Origin: Mesostigma viride
Lineage: Eukaryota; Streptophyta; Mesostigmatophyceae; Mesostigmatales; Mesostigmataceae
Length of the DNA: 64,000 bases
Reading direction: 5' to 3'
NCBI GenBank assembly: GCA_009746045.1
Contig: RPFO01000026.1
Coordinates: forward strand, 695,670 to 759,669
Of the stretch, positions 11,602 through 22,600 are shown in pieces. The notes beneath the pieces are model-generated. The model was not told the DNA's origin and searched no databases. It worked only from the letters and a program-made list of their open reading frames with translations. Position 1 is the stretch's first letter, and each line of letters starts with the position of its first letter. The position numbers and the translations under genes were made by a program.

Positions 11602-13486
11602 ATGAGCAAACGCCTCTCGACGCAACGCAGCCTGGCGGCTGCGCTCGGCAATGATAATACGTCTGCAGCTTCGGCTGCAGCTTCGCCCACCGGCCCAGAT
11701 GGCAACGGTGACACTAGTCGTGCACTGGTGCTCGCCCAGCCTCCCGGGCTTGCCTCGCCATCTGCCTCGCCTGACCCCAAGCGCAGTCGCTCTGCTGAGC
11801 CGCCCTGGGAAGAGCGCTCCTTTGACGCCACCGCCTCCAGCCACTGGCTCCAAGGCCCAGGAACCTTCATGGACGACGTGTTTTCCGGCAATCACGCCTC
11901 GCTTCTAACCCTGTGCGTGTACCTCACGTCCCACAACCGCGGCCGCTGGCCTGGTAATGGCCAGCTTGTCGACCCCGCCGAGGCTCTCCCAGTCCTTCAC
12001 CGCATGAGTCGCCCCAAGCTTCAACGCTTCGCCCTCTGCTCCCTTGTTGGACGCTCCGAATCCGCGATCTGGGCTTCCCCCTCGCCCCCCTCCACCTTCC
12101 CCACCGAAGCCACCATCCGCACCCTGGCCGGGCCCACTTCAAATGTTCCGAAAAGTGTGACACTTTTTGTCGTTTTTTTGACTTTTTCGACGATCGTCAC
12201 TCTGCAGAGTGATTCGTCGTGCGAAATCGTGCGAAATTGTGCGAAATTTGCTGAAATCGTGTGAAATTTGCTGAAATCGTGCGAATTTGTGCGAAATTTG
12301 CTGAAATCGTGCGAAATTTCATGTGAAAAATGTCGACGGTAAAAAATTTTGATGTGCACAACGTGTGTGAATTCATGCGAAATTTTGTCAAACGTCACTC
12401 CCCAAAACGACCCTTGGTTGAAATCCATGCGAAATCGTGCGAAATCATGCAAAATTGTGCGAAATCGTGCGAAATCGTGCGAAAATGTGTGAAAATTTTG
12501 CGAAAATCACGCGAAAATCACGCGAACTCGTGCGAATTTTTTTTTTTTTTTGCGAAAATAGCGAAAAAGTGTCACACACTTGGCTTGGACGGCGGAACAT
12601 TTGAAGTGGGCCCGGCCACCCTCCTCAAGGAAGCTTTCGAGCAGCACGTGACCCCTCTTGCCGCAGATGTGGCGGCACTTGGCGGCACGCTGGCTGCTGA
12701 GCTTCCCACCATCCCCACCGCCACCGCCACCCTCCTCGCCTCCACCCCCCCCCCCCTCCGCCTCCACCGACTCCATCACCGCCCAGCTCCGCGACATCGA
12801 CCAGCGCCTCAAGGATAATGCAATCGCTATCGAGGTCTTGCAGAACACCGCAGGCCTCACCGCCCAGGCAGTGAAGGACATTGCCGCCAAGCCCGCCCCG
12901 GCTGGCCTGGCCGGCGATGCTCCTCCCATCACGACCTGGGCGGACATGCTTAAGCAACATACCACCTGGAGCCACCACCTCCGCCGTCGCAGCCCAGCTC
13001 CAGCGGCAGACGCTTGACCTCCGCGAGGAGGCCGAGCTCGCCAAGCGCAGCCTCAACGTCATTGTCAAGAATCTCAAGATGGAGGAAGGTGAGAATTCCG
13101 AGAAGCTTGCGCGTGCTTTTGAGAGAGAAATCCTTGATCGCATGGGCCTTACTGGTGAGATCGAGCTGGCCGCCCACCGCCTTCCCCGCGCGCGGGGTAA
13201 GGCCGGGCCGCCCCCGCTCCTTCTCACCTTTAAGACCCCGGCGGACAAGATTTCTTTTCTCAGACGCCGCAAGCGGCTCGAGAAGACTCTCTTCACCCTT
13301 GACGACGACTTGACCCTGGCACAGCAACAACGACGACGGGAGCTATGGCCGACCTACCTCCAGCTCCGGCAGACCAAGGCGGGCCAGCCGGTGTACTGGA
13401 AGGGGGCGGCCATCTACGTCGGCCACAAGCCCTGGCAGGCGACCCCCTCGACCACCGCGGCCCCAGCAACTCCAGCCCCAGCCTAG
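11602..13486 (+). pseudogene. LINE ORF1p-like RNA-binding protein (copy C), interrupted
   Basis: Reading through small frame changes and ignoring the MITE at 12126-12617, the protein starts MSKRLSTQRSLAAALG. It has an Ala/Ser/Pro-rich region, then a predicted coiled coil (TDSITAQLRDIDQRL, IEVLQNTAGLTAQAVKDIA, LDLREEAELAKRSLN). It then shows an L1-ORF1p-like RRM (NVIVKNLKMEEGE, FEREILDRMG, IELAAHRLPRARGKAG, PLLLTFKTPADKISFLRRRK). The C-terminal domain follows (LFTLDDDLTLAQQQRRRELW, YLQLRQTKAGQPVYWKGAAI, YVGHKPWQATP). Such proteins bind and chaperone retrotransposon RNA. The MITE and at least two frame changes make this copy non-functional. Confidence 0.75.
12126..12617. mobile_element. 492-bp MITE with perfect 25-bp terminal inverted repeats, inserted in copy C
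   Basis: 12126-12150 and 12593-12617 are perfect reverse complements (outer bases GGCCGGGCCCACTTC). The element is flanked by ACCCT on both sides (12121-12125 and 12618-12622). The same site in copy E (50380-50400) is empty and reads CGCACCCTCCTTAAGGAAGC. The interior is AT-rich and built from diverged repeats of GCGAAATCGT and GCTGAAATCGTG. No coding capacity. Confidence 0.92.
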
Positions 13487-13931
13487 GGGAATACAGCAGT
13501 AGTGTAGAATAGTTAGACAGTGGCCTTGTACATGCCCGCCTACTACAGGCACTATACCAGCTGAAGCCTAGCCTTTTTAGTCATGTACATGTGTGCCTAT
13601 GATGTGCCACACTCCAGACGATGCCTAGCCTTATTTAGTAATGTTGTGCCCATGCAGGGAGTCACTCTCTGCTGAGAAGCCATGCCATAGCTCTTCTTGT
13701 ATAGCCATGATGATCTTCCCCCTCACAGGCATGCTCCCCCCTTACCCGGGCATAGCGTGATAGACCATGAGGGTGCGGGTGCCCTGGTGCACCTAGAGCA
13801 AGTGTTGTTTACATTCCCACCCTTGCAGGAAGTAGCTTAGAATGTATTATAGGCTCATATGCCCCTTCTCAGGGCTATGTGCTACATATACTCCCAACGG
13901 AGTTATGTTCCTAATTAATTAATTAATTAAT

Positions 13932-15950
13932 AGCCCAGAGAAGGGGCATATGGCCTATCATACATTCTAAGCTACTTCCTGCAAGGGTGGGAATGTAAAC
14001 GACACTTGGCTCGGGGTGCACCAGGGCACCTGCATCCCCATGATCTATCAAGCTATCCCCAGCTAAGGGGGAGCCTGTCATGGGCCGGGGGGAAGATCAG
14101 CATAGCTATACACGAGAGCTCTAGAGCGTGGCGTCTCAGCAGAGAGCAGCTCTCTGCACATGTGGGCACAGCATAACTAGATAAAGCTAGGCATCATCTG
14201 GAGCCGGCACTGTGGCACATCATAGGCACACATGTACATGGCTAAATAATGCGCGTGAAGCAGCTGGTATAGAGCCTGTAGGAGGCTTACACATGTCCAT
14301 GGCCACGGTCTATCTATTCTAAACTACTACTGCTGTCGATTACTACTGACTGATTCCCCTAAGCTGGGGCGGCTGGAGTCGCGTTGGGGCCGCGGGGGTC
14401 GCATGCCAGGGCTTGTGGCCGACGTAGATGGCCGCCCCCTTCCAGTACACCGGCTGCCCCGCCTTGGTCTGCCGGAGCTGGAGGTAGGTCGGCCATAGCT
14501 CCCGTCGCCGTTGTTGCTGCGCCAGGGTCAAGTCGTCGTCAAGGGTGAAGTTCACGAGTCTTCTCGAGCCGCTTGCGGCGTCTAAGAAAAGAAATCTTGT
14601 CCGCCGGTTTCTTAAAGGTGAGGAGGAGCGAGGGCGCCCCTGCCTTACCCCGCGCGCGGGGAAGGCGGTGGGCGACCAGCTCGATCTCCCATGCGCCCAA
14701 GGATTTCTCTCTCAAACGCACGCGTAAGCTTCTCGGAATTCTCACCTTCCGCCATGTCGAAGTTCTTGACGATGACATTGAGGCTGCGCTTGGCGAGCTC
14801 GGCCTCCTCGCGGAGGTCGAGCGTCTGCTGCTGGAGCTGTGCTGCGACGGCGGAGGTGGTGGAGGTGGTGTGCTGCTTAAGCATGTCCGCCCAGGTCGGG
14901 ATCGGGGAGGAGCACATCGCCAGCCAGGCCAGCTGGGGCGGGCTTGGCGGCAATGTCCTTCACCGCCTGGGAGGTGAGGCCTGCGATGTGTTTTGCAGGA
15001 CCTCGATGGCGATTGCATTGTCCTTAAGGTGCTGGTCGATTATACATTGCGGAGCTGGGCGGTGATGGAGGCGGTGGAGGCGGATCGGGGGGCCGGGGGG
15101 GGGGGCGGGGAGGCAAGCTAGGAGGGTGGCAGTGGCGGTGGGGATGGTGGGGCTCCAGCTCGATCAGCAGCTAGTGTGCGACCCACAGCTGCCACATCTG
15201 CAGCTAGGGGCGTCACGTGCTGTGAGATGGCTGCGTGCGGAGGTGGTGGAGGAGGGTGCATTCGGTCAAGGGGATGGGTTGCCAGAGGTCCGCGGAAGCA
15301 CGCTGAAGGATGGAAAAGAGGGCGGCAAGCTGAAGGCGCGGTCGCGACCCAGGCTGAGCCTGCAGACAGGTCAGGTTCGCGGGACTGAAACTGGCCGTCA
15401 TTCTGGCTGCGGAAGCATTTGTGGCGTTGGAGGCACTGGCACAGGTCAAGAAGGGAGGCATACGACCCATAAAACAGGAGCTCCATTATCCGGATGTGTG
15501 GCCCGTCGAAATAGCCGGGTCTGTTGACGTCGAAGGTGGAAAATAACCGTCAACGTCAAAGCCGTACTCAGACCAGCTAGGTTCGGTTGGGCGGCTGCGT
15601 TTGGGCTCAAGCGAGGCTGAAGGCGAGGCATGAGGCCCGGGAGGGTGCGGGGCGACCACCAGTGCGCGACTAGTGTCACCGCTGCCTGCCGGACCTGAGG
15701 GCGAAGCTGCAGCCGGAGCTGCAGACGTATTTTCATGGCCTAGCGCAGCCGCCAGGCTGCGTCAAGCGTCGAGGAGCGTTTGCTCGTCATGTATAGGCTA
15801 ATAGATTCGGAAAATTATATCAGCATGTGCGTCTTAGAAAGACGAAGCGATTGTGATATTCACAGCTGAATTCGGTGCTCAAACGTGAAAGTTTTGAGCT
15901 CCGCCGTCAGCCAAGGCTACCTGAGTCGTGGCTCGTGGCTCGTGACTTGG
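13932..15950 (-). mobile_element. Retroposon copy D: minus-strand copy, tail-to-tail with copy C
   Basis: Reads from the 5' head at about 15945 (GTCAGCC/GAGCTCCGCC in plus orientation) to a 3' UTR that ends abruptly at 13932 next to the tail of copy C. ORF1 remains are on the minus strand at about 15780-14355. Visible parts are the coiled coil (LDLREEAELAKRSLNVIVKN), LPRARGKAG, FKKPADKISFLRRRKRLEKT and FTLDDDLTLAQQQRRRELW. It has frameshifts and a stop. Confidence 0.75.
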
Positions 15951-15967
15951 GACATTACATTAGCCAT

Positions 15968-16087
15968 TAATTAATTAATTAATTAGGAACACAACTCCGT
16001 TGGGAGTATATGTAGCACATAGCCCAGAGAAGGGGCATATGGCCTATCATACATTCTAAGCTACTTCCTGCAAGGAACATCTAAGCA
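15968..16087 (-). mobile_element. 120-bp 5'-truncated retroposon 3' end with 11-bp target duplication
   Basis: In minus orientation it contains the last part of the family 3' UTR (CCTTGCAGGAAGTAGCTTAG ... CTCCCAACGGAGTTG) and a (TTAA)n tail. It is flanked by ACATTAGCCAT at 15957-15967 and 16088-16098. This is a textbook target-primed reverse transcription footprint for this ORF1-only family. Confidence 0.9.
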
Positions 16088-16188
16088 ACATTAGCCATGC
16101 CATATGTTTCCAAACGTCAAAGGACTGAGTGGTAGGCATTGGACGGCGTGATCAATCATTCGTAAATATGTAGGCTTCGCATGCTTAG

Positions 16189-16422
16189 TTAGACGTCTAA
16201 AGGACGAGTTGCAGCCCGTTGAGCAGCTAGGTGAAAAGCGTGCATTTGTTTCCCGTGCATATCGTACGTGCCGGGCAGGGGCCTGAATTGTATTCCATAC
16301 GCTTTGGCTAGATCTTTCGCAGTCCCATAGTCTAGGGACGCGACACCATTTAGTACCAAACTGCTATGTTTACCGTGTCGGGTCACACGCAATACCGGCC
16401 CCACAGCCTGGGGGCGGGGCAT
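16189..16422 (-). CDS. Unrecognised small ORF (77 aa)
   Basis: Starts MPRPQAVGPVLRVTRHGKHS and ends AAQRAATRPLDV. It lies downstream of the glycosyltransferase gene on the same strand and outside the retroposon copies. I recognise no family. It could be an exon of an unidentified gene or a chance ORF. Confidence 0.2.
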   Translation of the reverse strand: MPRPQAVGPVLRVTRHGKHSSLVLNGVASLDYGTAKDLAKAYGIQFRPLPGTYDMHGKQMHAFHLAAQRAATRPLDV

Positions 16423-16668
16423 CCGTCAAAACCTCATGCCATTGCAAGCGCTTTGCTTGTCATCTGATGTCAAATGATAGATAAGCCCGGAGGCTGACTA
16501 GGGGTGAGCTCGTGCTTCCTAGGATAACACATGTCGAGGCATGCATGATACGATACCCAAATGATACGATACCCATACATACATAACATTTGCTAAGTAC
16601 TGTAGCACCCAAGTGAACTTTGGTGGTTATCGAAAGTTGAAACCCAACTGAACCTAGCTACACATTCC

Positions 16669-19600
16669 TCAGCAAACCAGAGCAAGGCAAGATTGATCAA
16701 AATCGTCAATCAACCATAAGCCCGGGGATTTGTTCGAGCTGCTTGTAGTCACAGCATTTGAGGTACCATCTTGAGAAGCCGCAGAAGCACCATGACTGCC
16801 GGTTTGCACTGGTACTGCAGCTGCAGACTTTGAAGGTTTGGGGCCCTCACGGAAGCGTCGCAGCTTGTTCACTTTGCCAACAATCATGTTGTTGTGGACC
16901 ACCATGACTTCAGTACCAGCTGGCAGGAGGCCATCAAAAAAGCGATGGCCATCAGGGAAGAGGTTATGGTTCAAAAGTGCGTACTTTGGCAGGTATTCCA
17001 TCGGAGGTGGCTCATCTAAAAATCGGCCATCACGTGGAAATTGGGGCGATTCTTGAAGCCCAAACATGTGCCTTGAAGGAAAGCCAGCTTTGCGTCGAGC
17101 TTTCACAACATCCCAATACTGCACATCTGCTTGATTTATCAAACCAATAAGAACGTTGTGGAGGACATCGCATGGCTTACCCTCGCAAACCATGCTTTGG
17201 TCGATGCTATAACCCCAAGGGTCGGTTATGCTTCCATTCCCAAGGTTTACTTTGAGCTTATTTGGGAATATTCCCGCCCACAGCAACGCCTGAGCACCAA
17301 GTCCAACCAATGGGACCCGTGGGGTAACTGCAGTTTCCCCAGTCTTCAGCATGACGTTAAAGGCGAACTGCAAGTCCAGGGGGCAAGGCGGGGCAAAGCA
17401 AGGCAAGGCAAAGCAAGGCAAGGCAAAGCAAGGTAAAGCAAGGCAAGCAAGACAAAGCAAGGCAAAGCAAGGCAAAGCAAGCCCAGCCCAGCCCAGTCCA
17501 GTCCAATGAAGTTGCGTCGCGTCGCATCGAGGCAAAGCGGGGCAAGGCCAGGCAAAGGAAGATTGCGATAGCAAGACCATGGTTGCACGGATCTTGTGTG
17601 AGGGCCTTTGAAAAAGGGGGCGTTTCAAAACAAACAACAAATTACATGTGGGTTTACTGCCTCAGCTGTCTATTCAAAGTGTATTGCTGGCTTGAGTGTT
17701 GTTGATAACATGCTGCATTACGATTAACCCATAGTCCGCTGACCCATTTTTGGCACTTTCATACCCCTGAAAATGAAAAAAATCATAACTCACAGGCCAC
17801 AATTCCAGATACCCCCAACCAAGATGCTAGGAGTATCTACACTTCAAGGGCGTTCAGAATATGCAATAATACCTTGGCTTTATTAAAGCAATTGGATGAT
17901 AGCTCTAGTCAAAGTTGGCCAAAAGATGATCTTTTTTCCCCAAGGAAAAGTCTACCCCCCCCAACTTCCCAGGGAGGGTAGGGAATCTCAATACCAACAT
18001 TGGACAACTCAGTTGGATAGTCCAATCATTGGTGGTTTCCTTGGGTCAGACCACCTGGATAACCCATTACCCCTATATAACGTGCTCATACATGTGTGTG
18101 GGTTACGCGCGTGAAAACAGCAATCTATGACATGCAACACAATAATGCATTATGACAAGCTATAAAAGGCTGCCGAAAGTGCTGGAATACATTGCCTACC
18201 TGCACTGACGGAATTTATACTCCAAAGAAATGCCATAAACTGGGCACTTTCAGGGCTAATACCACTCTTTACAACAGGCATGGAAGCTTGCTGAAATATG
18301 CATAGATAAAATCGTCATTTATAATGCATGGGAGATGTATTCCGCTGCAAACAACACGCAAATACGTTGTCGTACCCGGCTCTTTCATGCCCTGCCCGGA
18401 TTCTGCTGGCCGGACCAACATATCTCACACATACCGTTGCTCTACAGGCATAGACCGCCATAGCCGCATCATGCATGCATCCTTTATGATTACCAGGTTG
18501 ATGCTACGTTCAAAGATGACCTGTATACGCGTCCGCATTCCCAGCAAACGCTGCAGCGTCCGACATCCCATAGCAGAACTGGAAGCTATTTCCTAGCTGT
18601 ATTTTCCCAATCCTAAAAATCTGGCCATGCCTGACCTACGAAAATCACGCATCATGATTCTGAGCAACATTCTAAACCGTTTCTAGCCGCGAGACGCAAA
18701 ATTTCCCTGATAACGGCACGTTGGCAGCCATATCTCGTTACGGGCGCGCGAGTGAAAATTTCCCACCGGAGTCACGTGCTGTCTCAATGCACGTTGTAAT
18801 TACCAGGCTATGGCGAATATACCCCCTAAACCTATGCATCACCTTCGTCCCTACGTGTTCCCGGCCCCATAGGACAACTTTCCTCCGTCACAAGACGCGC
18901 GGCGCGAAATTCGACCGTTGGTCAAACCACCTGACAGGTCGGGTGGTTAACGAACTATGGGTTAATACCTAGAAAGTAGTGGATCATTTCCACAAAAGAA
19001 AAATCCCAAAGTGCCAATACATAAGCACACCCAAACACGTGTTGATACTCCCATGAGGATCTATATGAACGGGCAGGGAAAAAAGTTGGAAGTGCCACGT
19101 ATGACTTCCAGTTGTGTGGTGTGGTCAGTGATGATTCATACGCCGTATTATACGCCGTATTTAGCGTATTATGCGCGATACGCAAGCGGCGCGTACGAAA
19201 ATGGGGTACTTTCATACGCAACGCGTATTTTTGCGCATTTTTGCGTATTTTCGCGTATTTTTGGCATATTTTTGGCTTACGAGGTGGGTGCATTTGCTTG
19301 CCTAGACTGCGGCGCGCCGACCTGTAGTAGGAACAAATAATTGCGTGATGAGCTAGCTAGTGTATAGTGCACTCAAGCTAAAAGCGCGTTCATTGTGACT
19401 TGTGAAGGCGGGAAGGTGAAGGCGGGAAGGCTGAAGATTCATCATCAAGAGGGTGATAAGCAACAGTATATTTGGAAATAAACGTACACCTATTTATCTG
19501 GATCAAGAAGGTGATAAGGTGTGCCAGCAACGTCGTGGTCGTCTGGCACCTAGATCGTAGCATATCGACATCCAGGCATGGCTGACACGTGAGTCAATGG

Positions 19601-22600
19601 AACACGATGATGATGTGCGGCCCGATGAAGAAGAGGCCACATCCGAAACTGTCTGGACATACATTAGCAAAGAGCGCATCCTCAAGAATCGGCAGCAGAC
19701 AAATAACTACTACATGGATGATGGAGTACTCCGTTACAGGCTGCTGGTCGAGCAGGCGGAGAAGGAAAGCAATACCAGGAAGAGGAAGGCGACTAGTGAC
19801 GCCAAGAAGCAGGCTGATGTGCGGGCGGCACTTAAAGACAGGCTTGCAGACGTTGTAGAAACCGACGCCTCTAACTGGGTGTCCCCTCATGCCAGCAACA
19901 CCTCGGGGCGCGCTGCTGGGGCGGCTGGGCCAAGCGGATCATCAAAGGGCCAATCCACCGACGGTAATTTGCCCGCACCTTATGGGCTCAGCAAAGAGCA
20001 GCTGGACGAGGAGCTGTGCGAGGCATTCATTTGCGCCTTTCAATGCCATCGACGCCCTTCAATGTCATCGACACCTCGGGGCAATGTATAGTGCATGCAT
20101 ATCTTGAGTTCTACAAATTTATTATCCTTTCCAGTGAGTTGTGCATTGATACTGGTATTGATACTTAGTTGCATGTTGTCTCGATTTTGAAGAGAAACTA
20201 TCAAGTTAGACCGTTAGAAACTAAGCTTGTATTTAGGTAGTGGTGGCAATGCCAAAGGTCATGCTATATATGTCATGTATAGGCAAAAGGTATGGAAAAA
20301 CACCAGCAGACTATGCTTGGTTGCTCAGAATGTTGAAAACCCCTCAAAATCATGCCAAAAAAGGGGTTTTCAACGGTTAGCGTACGATCAGCGTATAATA
20401 CATTATACACCGCGTATTATACATTATACACCTGGGGCCGCGTACGACGCGTATCGCGTATGAATCATCACTGGGTGTGGTTAGGGCCCATCCAAGACAA
20501 TCATGGTTCTCTGAACATAGTTTCTTTATGGTGAGATGGAAGCTAGGGTAGCCGCTATAGCTAGGTTTTAGGGTTCACGTGACATGCATTTTGAGGCCGG
20601 TGCGGTCTGATCCGGATCGGTAGTGACAAAAGATTTGGCCAGTTTTTCCTGGACAGGTGGCGGGAGCTACTTTGATACATAAACCTGCCAACATCTAGGT
20701 TTCTTTGTTAATGAAGTAGTGATTAACTAGATCTAGATTCTTTCTCTCACGCAATATGTGACCTAATAGCCCCGGCAGACTTACGTAAGCCGCCGGCAAT
20801 TAGAATGCCACCTTGCGTCATGTGTTCAGACGCACAACTTGTGTGGTGAAAAAATGCCGTCCGGGCCAAGGCCGTGTGACACGCAAAAAGACTAAAAACA
20901 GACCCACCTAGCTTAGGTCAGCCTCTTCTCTTTTCACAAGGGCGGCGACAGCAAGCCAGGGGAAACGAACCTCTGGTTTGACGAACCTTTACTGTCGGAG
21001 CCATTTTTGGCCCTGAGCAGCATGCCGAAGGGGCGCAAGGCTACAGCAAGGCAGGCAGCGCGCGAGGAGGACGGGACGCCAACACCGCGGGTCACCTGCC
21101 AGTCGCCTTCAGCGCCAAAAAGAAGCAGCTCGCCACTCTGCTCGCCAAGTGCACCAGCCGGCCTGCAGAGGCTCAGTGGGGGCAATCGAGCAGGTCTTTG
21201 GTGCCGAGGACTGGGTGACGGACGCCAGCTCCTGGACCTCGAGCCAGCTGAGGTCTGTCGTGCAGTTGGTGGCCGATCACGTCGACGTTGCCGATGCGTT
21301 GGACGCACGTGACCCAAACGAAGCGTTGGTGGCAAAACTACTGGCCGTGGCAGATCTCGAGGCTGACGACGTGGAGGCGGCGCTGCCACCAACGACACCA
21401 GGCTGCGCAACGAAAAATAGCCAAGCCGAAAGGCACAGCCAAAACTTCTGCAGGCGGGGGGCTGTCAGAAAGGAAACGAGGGCGAGGTTGGCGACATTCG
21501 TTGGGGCACCTCCGGAAAGCGAAAATCAGGACGACGAGGAGGACGAGGAGGGGGAGATCGCAGCCGAGAAATTCATGCAAGGTTTACGGCAGCGCTGGGA
21601 GGAATGGAGGGGGCGGGAAGCCACTTCAAGGCCTCGAAAGGGGTGGCGCTGCCAAGCCGAGACAAGAGCGTCAAATATCGGATTTCGGAGCGGGTGCTGC
21701 TGGGAGTGTTGGAGGCCGCCCGCGACAATGGGATGGGAATCCGGTCGTGGGTCATGACAATCAAGCCTGGAAATTGGCGGAACATGGACAACAGGAAAAT
21801 TGTCATGAACATTGCATGGGCCATGGACACCCTTCTCAAGGAGCTGGGCTCAGCAGCCGGGGAGCTTGTGGGCATGGGGTACCTAATGAGGGTGGTGGCG
21901 GTCTTGCTGCAGGTGGAGGGGCAAGGAGGGGGGGGGGGTGGAAGGTGGCAAGCCACCTCCTGCCCTTGGGGGAGGAGGCTGCACCGTCAGCCACCCCGGC
22001 TGTCAAGGCAGCCCTCCGAATTGCGATCCTCTTGGACAAGCTCAGCAAGGCCCAACAAGTAGGGAAATAGAATCCTAGCGGGACCGCTCCCTTTTCCCGC
22101 TGCAATACCCACTTAGGCCAGCGTATACCATGTGGGGCAGGGTGAGATCGGCACGCCGGCGACAGCGTGCCACGCGCTGCCACCCCTAGTACACACTGCC
22201 ATGCAAGGTACTACGTTGGCTTTATTGGCTGGGGGGGTGGGGCAGCAGCCCCTCCTCCTACCCCTAGAGGGGCATGCTCTAAGGGGAGGGAGGAGGCCCT
22301 CGCGAGGGTCAAGACAGTGTTTCTGCTAAGGTGGGGGGGGGAATTCGGACGGTCCGGACGAGGCCGCGAAGCGGCCTAGGGGGGCCTCCCCCCCCGGACG
22401 CTGGCGAATTTTATCTGGGCAAAACAAAATGGCATTAGGATTTCTATCACGGTTTTGATGCGTCCTTAAGCATTCTCACACAAAATTGGGTTGCAGCGCC
22501 TCTTGTGAGAGAACCCAGTCAAAAAGGGTACCTGCTGTCCCTAGGCATTTAAGCCTCAGCCTAAAAGTACCAAATACGTTTATGCATTATGCATCCATTT

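Larger units (their letters stand above)
11455..13931 (+). mobile_element. Retroposon copy C: nearly full length, ORF1-only, with (TTAA)n tail
   Basis: Runs from the 5' head with its 11-codon uORF, through ORF1 (11602-13486, interrupted by a MITE), to a 3' UTR ending TACTCCCAACGGAGTTATG and a (TAAT)n tail at 13911-13931. No reverse transcriptase or endonuclease frame is present between the ORF1 stop and the tail. Copy D follows immediately in the opposite orientation, so C and D form a giant tail-to-tail inverted repeat. Confidence 0.8.

Noticed and set aside
11400-16100. Possible CRISPR-like array from repeated CACGAG and TTAATTAA motifs
   Set aside because: Repeats are 5' heads and tails of retroposons, not regularly spaced direct repeats with unique spacers, and the genome is eukaryotic.
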